A stretch of 21,149 nucleotides of DNA from an uncultured Microbacterium sp. (lineage in GTDB: Bacteria > Actinomycetota > Actinomycetes > Actinomycetales > Microbacteriaceae): positions 1 to 21,149 of the forward strand of contig CANSLE010000010.1 in assembly GCA_947647645.1 (NCBI GenBank). The letters are read 5' to 3'. The notes beneath the pieces were generated by a model that made no database searches, was not told the DNA's origin, and saw only the letters and a list, made by a program, of their open reading frames with translations. This document shows positions 1 through 8,997 of this stretch, piece by piece. Each line of letters starts with the position of its first letter. Position 1 is the first letter of the stretch. The position numbers were made by a program, and so were the translations under genes.

Positions 1-78
1 CGGACGCCGCTTTGAGTGGCCCCGCGATCCGAAATCAGTACCCGGCAAGGCGACGTCGGTAGGCCCGCCCGGGCGTGG
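1..78. other. Short non-coding flank downstream of ald
   Basis: This stretch follows the ald stop codon on the minus strand. The plus strand in frame 1 reads four codons and then TGA at 13-15, so the end of a rightward gene from outside the window is possible but cannot be supported. A GC-rich self-complementary CGCCCGGGCG lies at 66-75 just after the ald stop; it has no loop and no T-tract, so it is a poor intrinsic terminator. Nothing else is recognisable. Confidence 0.4.
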
Positions 79-1155
79 CTACGCCTCCAGGATGCGAGTG
101 TCCACGACCTCGCCGCCGCGGATCGACAGGCCCGTGCGCAGCGAGGCGTCGGACGCGAGGGCGGCGTCGATGCCGAGATCGGCGAGAGCGAGCGTGTAGC
201 GCAGGGTGGCGTTGGTCAGCGCGAGCGTGGAGGTCAGCGGCACCGCCCCGGGCATGTTGGCGACGGCGTAGTAGATCGCGTCGTGCACCCGATAGGTGGG
301 CTCGGTGTGCGTCGTCGCGTGCGTCCCCTCGAAGCAGCCGCCCTGATCGACGGCGATGTCGACGAGCACCGACCCGGGACGCATCCGCTCGACCATGTCG
401 AGGGTGACGAGCTTCGGGGCGGCGGCCCCCGGCACCAGCACCGAGCCGATGACCAGATCCGCGTCGGCCACGAGATCGGTGATGGTCGACCGGGTCGACA
501 CGCGCGTGTCCACGCGACCGTCGAAACGCTCGTCCAGACGCCGCAGTTGCGGGATCGACAGATCGACGACCGTGACGTGGGCACCGAGCCCCACGGCCAT
601 CTGCGCCGCGTGGGTGCCCGCGACGCCGCCGCCGATCACGACGACCCGACCACGCGGCGTGCCGGGCACGCCGCCGAGCAGGATGCCGCGCCCGCCCGCC
701 GGCCCGAGCAGCTGCTGCGCCCCCACCTGCACCGACAGACGTCCCGCGATCTCGCTCATCGGCGCGAGCAGCGGCAGCGAGCGGTCGGGCAGCTGCACGG
801 TCTCGTAGGCGATCGCGGTGGTCCCGGCATCCAGAAGGGCCTGAGTCAGCGCGGGGGCGGCCGCCAGGTGCAGGTAGGCGAAGAGCGTCAGGTCATCGCG
901 GAGGAAGCCGTACTCGGAGGCGATGGGCTCCTTCACCTTGACGAGGAGGTCGGCGCCGTCCCACACCGCGGCGGCGTCGTCGACGATCTCGGCCCCGGCT
1001 GCACGGTAGTCGTCGTCCGGAAAGCCCGACCCCGCGCCGGCACCGCGCTGGATGAGCACGCGGTGGCCGCGCGTAGCCAGTTCGTCGACCCCGGTGGGCG
1101 TCATGCCGACGCGGCGCTCGCTGTCTTTGATCTCTGCGGGGACACCGATGATCAT
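79..1155 (-). CDS. ald: Alanine dehydrogenase
   Basis: NAD-dependent L-alanine dehydrogenase (358 aa), interconverting L-alanine with pyruvate, ammonium and NADH in the cytoplasm. The start MIIGVPAEIK at 1155 is chosen over an upstream in-frame ATG at 1230 because it matches the family N-terminus and has an AAGGAG ribosome site about 8 nt upstream. Family active-site residues fall at the expected numbers: Arg15, Lys75 (KVKEP), His96 (YLHLA) and Asp270 (DIAVDQGG). The Rossmann nucleotide loop GGGVAG is at 175-180, with the acidic strand-end residue Asp198. Length is normal for the family. It is divergently transcribed from an Lrp/AsnC regulator across a 142-bp gap, the usual ald/aldR arrangement, so induction by alanine through that regulator is likely. 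Function is well supported; regulation is inferred. Confidence 0.97.
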   Translation of the reverse strand: MIIGVPAEIKDSERRVGMTPTGVDELATRGHRVLIQRGAGAGSGFPDDDYRAAGAEIVDDAAAVWDGADLLVKVKEPIASEYGFLRDDLTLFAYLHLAAAPALTQALLDAGTTAIAYETVQLPDRSLPLLAPMSEIAGRLSVQVGAQQLLGPAGGRGILLGGVPGTPRGRVVVIGGGVAGTHAAQMAVGLGAHVTVVDLSIPQLRRLDERFDGRVDTRVSTRSTITDLVADADLVIGSVLVPGAAAPKLVTLDMVERMRPGSVLVDIAVDQGGCFEGTHATTHTEPTYRVHDAIYYAVANMPGAVPLTSTLALTNATLRYTLALADLGIDAALASDASLRTGLSIRGGEVVDTRILEA

Positions 1156-1249
1156 GGCGGGACTCCTTCGAACTGGTCCACGGGCGGGGTGAGGCGAAGC
1201 GGTGCAGCGCGACCACGATGTCAGCGCCACCCGATGCCGACAAGCTCTG

Positions 1250-1272
1250 CCGAAGATTCGGTGATATTCAGA
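1250..1272. promoter_or_regulatory. Candidate Lrp/AldR operator in the ald-aldR divergent gap
   Basis: The most AT-rich part of the divergent gap contains a 5-bp inverted repeat CCGAA-GA-TTCGG (1250-1261). Two ATTC steps follow at 1256 and 1266, one helical turn apart, and a TCTG/CAGA pair (1246-1249 and 1269-1272) brackets the segment. Lrp-family octamers typically bind several loosely conserved sites on the same helical face, so this is a reasonable binding region. Its assignment to this regulator is inferred from position only. Confidence 0.4.
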
Positions 1273-1297
1273 GAAGAGGCCGAATTAGGATCGGCAC

Positions 1298-1771
1298 ATG
1301 GCCCTGAACGGCGCGAACGATTCGATGGATGCCGCCGACCTCCGACTCATCGACGAGTTGAGAGCGGACGCGCGACAGCCGCTGAGCCGCCTCGCGGCGG
1401 CGTTGGAGCTGGCGGCATCCACCGTGCACGCGCGGATCGCACGCCTCGTGTCGCGCGGCGTCATCCGTCGCTTCACCGTCGAGGTCGACCATGCCGCGCT
1501 CGGCTACCGTACCGAGGCGCTCATCTCCGTGCGCATCCGTCCCGGAGCGCGGGCGCAGCTGACGCTCTTCGCGGACGAGCTGCGCACCCACCCCGACGTG
1601 GCGCAGTACTTCTACGTCGCCGGTGCCGAGGACTTCGTCATCCACTTCCGCGGGCGCGACAGCGCCGATCTGCGCGCGTTCGTCACCGACCACCTGTCGA
1701 CGCACTCGATCGTCGCGGCCACCAACACGAGCCTCATCTTCGAACGCACCGACGGCCTGCGCGGCGTCTGA
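1298..1771 (+). CDS. Lrp/AsnC family transcriptional regulator (AldR-like)
   Basis: A 157-aa feast/famine-type regulator. An N-terminal winged helix-turn-helix (about residues 10-55, with LSRLAAALELAASTVHARI as the HTH) is followed by a RAM ligand-binding/oligomerisation domain (about 65-140, including the VAGAEDFVIH strand-turn-strand). Length is typical of the family. It is divergent from ald, which is the standard context of AldR, the alanine-responsive activator of alanine dehydrogenase in actinobacteria; control of ald is therefore the best guess, but not proven by sequence. The ATG is preceded by AGGA at a 7-nt spacing. The same bases form a TAGGAT box ending 6 nt before the ATG, so leaderless initiation is an alternative. 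Confidence 0.92.
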   Translation: MALNGANDSMDAADLRLIDELRADARQPLSRLAAALELAASTVHARIARLVSRGVIRRFTVEVDHAALGYRTEALISVRIRPGARAQLTLFADELRTHPDVAQYFYVAGAEDFVIHFRGRDSADLRAFVTDHLSTHSIVAATNTSLIFERTDGLRGV

Positions 1772-1916
1772 GGCCGCGCCATTTCCTGACGCCCCAGCAA
1801 GAATACGAGTTCTTTCGCGAGCGAAGAGCGCGAGGGATGCCGCATCTTTCGTAGCCTCGGATCCAGGTCATACGCCGCACGGCGGCACGACCCCCGAGAC
1901 GACGAGGAGCGCGAGC
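1772..1916 (+). promoter_or_regulatory. Upstream region of the PEP synthase regulator gene
   Basis: A 145-bp gap before the ppsR-ppsA pair. It contains a small inverted repeat TTCGC-GA-GCGAA (1814-1825) and a second CTTTCG at 1844. It must hold the promoter for the downstream pair unless transcription runs through from the Lrp gene. I see no convincing -35/-10 pair, so the operator reading is only a suggestion. Confidence 0.3.
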
Positions 1917-2735
1917 GTGACACCGACGACGCCCCGCGCCGCCTACTTCGTCTCCGACTCGACCGGCATCACCGCCGAGACGCTGGGGCGCGCGCTGCTC
2001 GTCAACTTCCCCGGGATCGCGTTCCGCCACCACACCGGGCCGTTCGTCGACTCCGCCGAGGGCGCGGCAGCGGTCGCCCGTGAGATCGACCGCGCCGCGG
2101 ACGCCGGCCAGGAGCCGATCGTCTTCCACACCGTGCGTTCGCCCGCGGTGTCCCGCGTGCTGGGCGGGGCGCGGGCGACCCACATCGATCTGCTGAGCGG
2201 ACACCTCACCGAGCTCGAGACCGCGCTGGGCACCACGGCGTCGGAGCAGCTGGGCTCGTTCCACACCGTCGGGGACACCGAGCAGTACTTCGCCCGCATG
2301 CGCGCGGTCGAGTACGCGATCGAGCACGACGACGGCCAGAGCATGCGCGCGCTCGACCAGGCGGACGTCCTCATCGTCGCGCCGTCGCGCTGCGGTAAGA
2401 CGCCGACCACGATGTACCTCGCCCTGCAGTACGGGCTGCTGGTGGCGAACTACCCCCTCACCGACGACGACTTCCCCACCGAGGGGCTGCCACGCGCCAT
2501 CGCCGCCTACGCGGGCCGCTGCTTCGGGCTCACCACGACGCCGCTGCGCCTCAGCCAGGTGCGCCACGAGCGCCGCCCCGACTCGACGTACGCGAGTCTC
2601 GCGCAGTGCACCCTCGAGCTGCGCCGCGCCGAAGACCTCTACCGCCGCACCCACATCCCGTTCGTCAACTCGTCGACCAAGAGCGTCGAGGAGATGTCCG
2701 CGGTCATCATGCAGTCCCTCAAACTCCGCACCTGA
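1917..2735 (+). CDS. ppsR: PEP synthase regulatory protein (kinase/pyrophosphorylase, DUF299)
   Basis: A 272-aa protein of the pyruvate,phosphate dikinase / PEP synthase regulatory family. Members inactivate the dikinase by ADP-dependent phosphorylation of a Thr beside the catalytic His and reactivate it by Pi-dependent dephosphorylation. Visible signatures are the N-terminal YFVSDSTGITAET motif and the P-loop-like LIVAPSRCGKTPTTMYLA segment around residues 150-167. The C-terminal FVNSSTKSVEEMSA is typical of the family. The start chosen is GTG at 1917, with GAGGAG 7 nt upstream; longer in-frame extension does not match the family. It lies 71 bp upstream of ppsA on the same strand, so its substrate is very probably the adjacent PEP synthase rather than a PPDK. 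Confidence 0.95.
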   Translation: MTPTTPRAAYFVSDSTGITAETLGRALLVNFPGIAFRHHTGPFVDSAEGAAAVAREIDRAADAGQEPIVFHTVRSPAVSRVLGGARATHIDLLSGHLTELETALGTTASEQLGSFHTVGDTEQYFARMRAVEYAIEHDDGQSMRALDQADVLIVAPSRCGKTPTTMYLALQYGLLVANYPLTDDDFPTEGLPRAIAAYAGRCFGLTTTPLRLSQVRHERRPDSTYASLAQCTLELRRAEDLYRRTHIPFVNSSTKSVEEMSAVIMQSLKLRT

Positions 2736-2806
2736 CCGGCACGGCCCGCGCATCCCGCACTCCTCCCCCGCGCACATCCGCGCATCCTGACCGAAAGGCC
2801 CGACAC

Positions 2807-5251
<2,445 letters not shown>

Positions 5252-5992
5252 GCGAACTCCCGCTCGAGGCGCTCGCGCGTCTCGGTGAAGTGGTGCCAGC
5301 CCTCGGCGTGCACCGGCACGATGATCGCCTCACCGAGCGCCCGCGCCGCCTCGACCGCGGTGCGGGCGTTCAGGGTGAGGTCGCTGTCGCCGAAACGGCC
5401 GACGTTGGCCGCGCCGGTGAACAGGACGGCGATGTCGATCGGTCCGACGCGGTCGACGATGTCGGCGACGAGCGCGGGCGACGCGTTGTCGCCGGCCACG
5501 TAGACGACGGGCCGGTCGGGGGCGCGCAGGACGAATCCGGTGACCGGTCCGGAGAGCTCCTCGGCGCCGTCGGGACCGTGGAGCGCGGGGACGGCAGTGA
5601 CCTCGACGTCACCGACGGTGCGGGTCTGCCACGGTTCGAGGCCGTGGACGCCGGGGATGCGGGCCGACGCGGCGGGCGTGGAGAGCACGGCACCGGCGCG
5701 CGGCAGGAAGGCGCGTCCCGCGGCATCCAGGTTGTCGGGATGCTGATCGTGCGACAGGAGCACGACGTCGATCTCGCCGACCTCGTCGGGCGTCAGGGCC
5801 GGGCGCGTGAGCTTGTGGAGCGTGACGGCGCCGGAAGGATAATCGCCCGGCTCGTCGAACGTCGGATCGGTCAGCAGGCGGATGCCGCCGTACTCGATGA
5901 TCGCCGTGGGACCGCCGACGAGGGTGAGAACCAGGCGCGAAGTGATCATGGTGCCATTCTCGTCGCGGTGGCGCGCCGCCAGGCCTGACGAA

Positions 5993-6086
5993 TTCCGCAG
6001 GATGTCACGTACTCCGCACCCGATCGCCCAGGTGGATGCGGAGTTCATCGATTTCTGCGGAGTTCGTACGCCGCGATCCTGCGGAA
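5993..6086. repeat. 94-bp palindromic element with five regularly spaced TGCGGA/TCCGCA hexamers
   Basis: The element is bounded by a perfect 11-bp inverted repeat: TTCCGCAGGAT (5993-6003) and ATCCTGCGGAA (6076-6086). Inside are ACTCCGCA (6011-6018) and two direct copies of TGCGGAGTTC (6037-6046 and 6056-6065). The hexamer TCCGCA/TGCGGA therefore occurs five times, starting at 5994, 6013, 6037, 6056 and 6080, a 19-24-19-24 bp spacing, with the first two copies inverted relative to the last three. It fills most of the 175-bp divergent gap between the MBL-fold gene and rnhA. It could be a multi-site operator or a member of a dispersed intergenic palindrome family; sequence alone does not decide. 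Confidence 0.8.
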
Positions 6087-6112
6087 AAGACTCCGCCGTC
6101 GGCCCCATCGAG

Positions 6113-6118
6113 TACCGT
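6113..6118 (+). promoter_or_regulatory. Candidate -10 box for leaderless rnhA
   Basis: TACCGT fits the actinobacterial TANNNT -10 pattern and ends 6 nt before the rnhA GTG. There is no recognisable Shine-Dalgarno sequence before this GTG. Together these suggest transcription starts at or next to the start codon. No clear -35 is visible. Confidence 0.4.
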
Positions 6119-6124
6119 CGAACG

Positions 6125-6682
6125 GTGACTTCCGCGCCCTCCACCGCCGAGACCCCGACCGACATCTACACCGTGGCCACCGACGGCGCCTGCAAGGGCA
6201 ACCCGGGCCCGACCGGCTGGGCGTGGGTCGGGGAGGACGGCCACTGGGCGGCCGGCGCGATCCCGCAGGGGACCAACAACATCGGCGAGCTCATGGGTCT
6301 GCTGAAGGCCATCGAGGACCACGCGGACGTCGCGCACCTCGTGGTGCAGGCCGACTCGAAGTACGCGATCGACACCTACTCCTCGTGGATGGACGGGCAC
6401 CGTCGCCGCGGCTGGAAGACCTCGACCGGCGCGCCGACGAAGAACCGCGACCTCCTCGAGCAGCTGATCGAGGTGCGCGACGCCCGGCGCGCAGCAGGCC
6501 TGCCGGACGTCGTGCTCGAGCACGTCCGCGGGCATCGCGGGCACGTGCTCAATGAGTGGGCCGACGAGCGCGCCGTCCGCGGCGCCGAGCACGCGGCGAA
6601 GGGCACGGCGAGCGCCTGGTCGTCGCTGGGCGGCGTCCACCCGCGACTGGACGTCTCATCCGCGCCGACGAAGAAGCGCTGA
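6125..6682 (+). CDS. rnhA: Ribonuclease HI
   Basis: A 185-aa RNase HI that cleaves the RNA strand of RNA-DNA hybrids. Catalytic residues are all present: Asp20 (VATDGACKGNPGP), Glu55 (NNIGELMGLL), Asp77 (VQADSKYAID), and the His137/Asp147 pair in VRGHRGHVLNEWADERA. The start is GTG 6125, without a Shine-Dalgarno site. An upstream in-frame ATG at 6002 would sit inside the palindromic repeat and add sequence unlike RNase H, so it is rejected. The C-terminus carries about 30 extra low-conservation residues ending in KKR. It is divergent from the MBL-fold gene and convergent with the VOC gene, whose stop lies 9 bp away. Confidence 0.95.
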   Translation: MTSAPSTAETPTDIYTVATDGACKGNPGPTGWAWVGEDGHWAAGAIPQGTNNIGELMGLLKAIEDHADVAHLVVQADSKYAIDTYSSWMDGHRRRGWKTSTGAPTKNRDLLEQLIEVRDARRAAGLPDVVLEHVRGHRGHVLNEWADERAVRGAEHAAKGTASAWSSLGGVHPRLDVSSAPTKKR

Positions 6683-6691
6683 CCCGCGCTC

Positions 6692-7054
6692 CTACTCCTC
6701 TATCGTGCCCTCGAAGAGACCGATGTGATTGCCGTCGTGGTCCACGATGACGGCCCACCAGCTCGTCGACGTCACCGGCTCCTTCCCCATCGCGACCGTC
6801 GCACCGGCCGCCTCGGCCCGGGCGATCGTCTCGTCGATCGAGTCCACCTCGACGTATGAACGCGGCTGCGTGAAGCCCTCCTCGCGCGGAGCCAGCGCTC
6901 CCCCGCTCAGTCCGCTGGGCGCCGCCCACATCGGGTACCCCTCGAAGCCGGGGGGCTCCTCGATCTGCCACCCGAACAGGTCGGAATAGAAAGCCGCGGC
7001 CTTCGCGAGGTCCGCGACCGGGATCTCGAAGTGGGTGATGTCTCCGTGGGCCAT
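6692..7054 (-). CDS. VOC / glyoxalase-bleomycin-resistance family protein
   Basis: A 120-aa single-module vicinal-oxygen-chelate protein. The beta-alpha-beta-beta-beta halves are visible as ITHFEIPVADLAKAAAFYSDLFGWQI at the N-terminus and AVIVDHDGNHIGLFEG at the C-terminus. His8 and the final Glu of LFEG occupy the usual metal-ligand positions. The ATG at 7054 has an excellent GGAAGGAG site. An in-frame upstream extension to 7147 is rejected because the chosen start matches the family's N-terminus. The substrate is unknown; such proteins range from lyases and dioxygenases to antibiotic-binding proteins. It is transcribed alone, about 190 bp downstream of the Nudix gene, with a palindromic element between. 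Confidence 0.9.
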   Translation of the reverse strand: MAHGDITHFEIPVADLAKAAAFYSDLFGWQIEEPPGFEGYPMWAAPSGLSGGALAPREEGFTQPRSYVEVDSIDETIARAEAAGATVAMGKEPVTSTSWWAVIVDHDGNHIGLFEGTIEE

Positions 7055-7154
7055 GAGGGCTCCTTCCGCCGCACACAGTCTTCGCTGCCTGTGGCGCGGG
7101 CGCAAGAGGTCGCCCCACCGGCACACCTGGCCGCTCGCGTTCCGCACCGCCGCG

Positions 7155-7240
7155 GTTCACAACTCCGGAAATGCGGGGCTCCGGGGTGACCTCACCGTCC
7201 CGACACGTTTGCGGCACCGCGAAACTCCGGAGTTATGAAC
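7155..7240. repeat. 86-bp palindromic element with 15-bp terminal inverted repeats
   Basis: Outer arms GTTCACAACTCCGGA (7155-7169) and TCCGGAGTTATGAAC (7226-7240) are inverted repeats matching at 14 of 15 positions. The right arm includes a perfect 12-bp palindrome AACTCCGGAGTT (7223-7234). A third, degenerate CTCCGG copy sits at 7179-7184, and a small GCGG-CA-CCGC hairpin at 7211-7220. The element begins 5 bp after the Nudix stop codon and ends about 100 bp before the VOC start, so it could end the Nudix transcript, regulate the VOC gene, or be a mobile non-coding repeat. It shares the AACTCCG-S-A core and overall size with the element at 5993-6086. Confidence 0.78.
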
Positions 7241-7245
7241 ACCGG

Positions 7246-7731
7246 TCAGCCGAGAAGCCCCTCGAGGGCGTCGAGCGCCGGCCGCTGACCGGCGACCAGG
7301 CGCGGCCTCGCCTCGGCGAGCGGCATCCACGCCACCCGGTCCACCTCGGGGAACCGCTGGCGACGGCCCGACCGCGGCGGCCACTCCATCTCGAACTCGC
7401 CGAACACGAGCGCGGCGCGGTCGGCATCGGATGCCGCGAATCCCCCGCCGTCGCCGCAGAAAACCGTCACCCGCTTGCCCGACGCGTACGCGAACGTCCC
7501 GAGCTCGGCATAGGCGACATCCGGCGGCGCGACACCGAGCTCCTCGCGGAACTCGCGCGCCGCGGCATCCCACGCCGACTCCTGCGACGGGTTGAACTCG
7601 CCCTTGGGGATCGACCACGCGCCCTCGTCCTTGCGCGCCCAGAGCGGACCGCCCATATGTGCGACCAGCGCCGACACCGTACCGTCCGGATTGCTCCGAT
7701 ACAGCAGGATGCCGGCGCTCGTCGTCACCAT
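7246..7731 (-). CDS. Nudix hydrolase
   Basis: A 161-aa Nudix pyrophosphohydrolase. The Nudix box lies around residues 44-67: GEFNPSQESAWDAAAREF followed by REELGV. The catalytic REFREELGV half is intact. The spacing between the box Gly and the first Glu is one residue longer than GX5E unless the following Glu is counted, so the loop appears to carry a one-residue insertion. The N-terminal TSAGILLYR strand is typical of stand-alone NTP or dinucleotide-polyphosphate hydrolases. Substrate unknown. The ATG (7731-7729) shares its first base with the TGA of the aldo-keto reductase (TGATG), so the two are translationally coupled. Confidence 0.92.
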   Translation of the reverse strand: MVTTSAGILLYRSNPDGTVSALVAHMGGPLWARKDEGAWSIPKGEFNPSQESAWDAAAREFREELGVAPPDVAYAELGTFAYASGKRVTVFCGDGGGFAASDADRAALVFGEFEMEWPPRSGRRQRFPEVDRVAWMPLAEARPRLVAGQRPALDALEGLLG

Positions 7732-8744
7732 CAGAGCGGGCGCGAGGCGGGCGAGACCGTGTAGGTCTCCTCCGCGTCGGTGACCGCGGCGGGCGCGAGG
7801 GCCTCGTCGATCGCCGACATCACCTCGGCGTCGAGGACGACACCGGAGGCCTTGACCGAGTCCTCGAGCTGCTCCGGACGCGACGCACCGACCAGGGCCG
7901 CCGACACGTTCGGGTTCTGCAGCACCCACGCGATCGCCAGCTGCGGCATCGTGAGCCCCGCCTGCGCGGCGATCGGCTTCAGCTTCTGCACCGCGGTGAG
8001 CGTGTCGTCGTTGAGGAAGCGCTTGATGAAGTTCGCCCCGCTCTTCTCGTCGGTCGCACGCGAGCCGTCGGGCGCGGGCTGGCCGGGCAGGTACTTGCCG
8101 CTGAGCACGCCCTGCGCCATCGGCGACCAGACGATCTGCGAGATGCCGAGCTCCTCGGAGGTCGGCACGACCTTGCCCTCGATGACGCGCCAGAGCGCGG
8201 AGTACTGCGGCTGGTTGCTCACGAGCTGGAAGTTCAGCTCCTTCGCGAGCGCCGCGCCCTCGCGCAGCTGCTCGGCCGTCCACTCGCTCACGCCGATGTA
8301 GAGCGCCTTGCCCTGGCGGACGATGTCGGCGAAGGCCTGCATCGTCTCCTCCAGCGGGGTCTCGTAGTCGAAGCGGTGCGCCTGGTACAGGTCGACGTAG
8401 TCGACGTTCAGGCGGCGCAGCGACCCGTGGATGCCGTCGAAGAGGTGCTTACGCGAGAGTCCCTGATCGTTCGGGCCCTTCTTGCCGATCGGCCAGTACA
8501 CCTTCGTGAAGACCTCGTAGTCGGTGCGCTCGAGGCCCTTCAGGGCATCGGCCAGCACGACCTCGGCGGCGGTGTTGGCGTAGGCGTCCGCCGTGTCGAA
8601 GGAGGTGATGCCGAGATCGAGCGCCTTGTGCACGGTGGCGATGGCGGCGTCGTTCTCGACCTGGGAGGCGTGAGTGACCCAGTTGCCGTAGGTGATCTCC
8701 GAGACCTTGAAGCCGCTGTTGCCGAGGTAGCGATAGTTGACCAT
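7731..8744 (-). CDS. Aldo/keto reductase (voltage-gated K+ channel beta-subunit-like class)
   Basis: A 337-aa NADPH-dependent (beta/alpha)8 oxidoreductase. The catalytic tetrad is present: Asp50 and Tyr55 (FDTADAYAN), Lys81 (FTKVYWP), His123 (YQAHRFD). The C-terminal cofactor segment (ALVGASRPEQLED) is clear. Sequence style resembles the Kv-beta/YghZ-like AKR classes that reduce aldehydes or methylglyoxal-type carbonyls, but the substrate is not determinable here. The ATG at 8744 has only a purine run (GGGGGA) abutting it. It is the first gene of a two-gene unit with the Nudix hydrolase. Its upstream region is unusual, with a palindrome at 8760-8782 and a tetranucleotide repeat at 8892-8959. 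Confidence 0.94.
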   Translation of the reverse strand: MVNYRYLGNSGFKVSEITYGNWVTHASQVENDAAIATVHKALDLGITSFDTADAYANTAAEVVLADALKGLERTDYEVFTKVYWPIGKKGPNDQGLSRKHLFDGIHGSLRRLNVDYVDLYQAHRFDYETPLEETMQAFADIVRQGKALYIGVSEWTAEQLREGAALAKELNFQLVSNQPQYSALWRVIEGKVVPTSEELGISQIVWSPMAQGVLSGKYLPGQPAPDGSRATDEKSGANFIKRFLNDDTLTAVQKLKPIAAQAGLTMPQLAIAWVLQNPNVSAALVGASRPEQLEDSVKASGVVLDAEVMSAIDEALAPAAVTDAEETYTVSPASRPL

Positions 8745-8759
8745 TCCCCCACGCTACCG

Positions 8760-8782
8760 CCGCCCGGGACCGGTCCGGGCGG
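8760..8782. promoter_or_regulatory. GC-rich palindrome upstream of the aldo-keto reductase
   Basis: Arms CCGCCCG (8760-8766) and CGGGCGG (8776-8782) flank an 8-bp self-complementary core GACCGGTC (8768-8775) with one unpaired G between. It lies 15 bp upstream of the aldo-keto reductase start, where a repressor would block transcription or an RNA hairpin would mask the start. The regulator is unknown. Confidence 0.45.
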
Positions 8783-8815
8783 GCTCGACCGGATGCCGCG
8801 CCCCGCCCCAACCGC

Positions 8816-8889
8816 ACTGCAAGGGATGCCAGGCGACACGCCGCCGCGGGCCGCCCCACCCCGGCGCGTCCGGCAAGCGGCCTTGCAGT
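8816..8889. repeat. 74-bp inverted-repeat pair (ACTGCAAGG / CCTTGCAGT)
   Basis: Perfect 9-bp arms at 8816-8824 and 8881-8889 enclose very GC-rich sequence. A further GCAAG...CTTGC pairing exists just inside the right arm (8873-8885). It sits in the 253-bp gap between the rlmN stop and the aldo-keto reductase start and ends 2 bp before the RGGT microsatellite. It may form a long hairpin at the end of the rlmN transcript. There is no T-tract, so it is not a classical intrinsic terminator. Confidence 0.55.
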
Positions 8890-8891
8890 TC

Positions 8892-8959
8892 GGGTGGGTA
8901 GGTAGGTAGGTAGGTAGGTGGGTAGGTGGGTAGGTGGGTGGGTAGGTGGGTGGGTGGGT
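8892..8959. repeat. RGGT tetranucleotide microsatellite (17 units) with G-quadruplex motif
   Basis: Seventeen uninterrupted 4-bp units, each GGGT or AGGT, on the plus strand. The segment 8936-8958 has GGG runs at 8936, 8940, 8948, 8952 and 8956 separated by loops of 1-5 nt, satisfying the canonical G3+N1-7 G-quadruplex pattern. The G-rich strand is the template strand for the leftward genes on either side. Read as minus-strand codons it would give a Pro-Thr-Tyr repeat, but no real gene crosses it. Confidence 0.95.
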
Positions 8960-8997
8960 AAGCAGGCGGGCGCGCGGGCGCCGGCATCCGCCTCGGG

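Noticed and set aside
16..1854. A 612-codon plus-strand frame over ald
   Set aside because: It is antisense to ald and then out of frame with the Lrp gene; no family features.
7055..7154. Possible promoter TTGCGC-17-AAGACT upstream of the VOC gene
   Set aside because: The -10 box is poor and such matches are expected by chance; not strong enough to annotate.
8754..8987. Minus-strand reading of the microsatellite as a Pro-Thr-Tyr repeat peptide
   Set aside because: No ribosome site, no conserved flanks, and it is explained by translating a tetranucleotide repeat; treated as non-coding.
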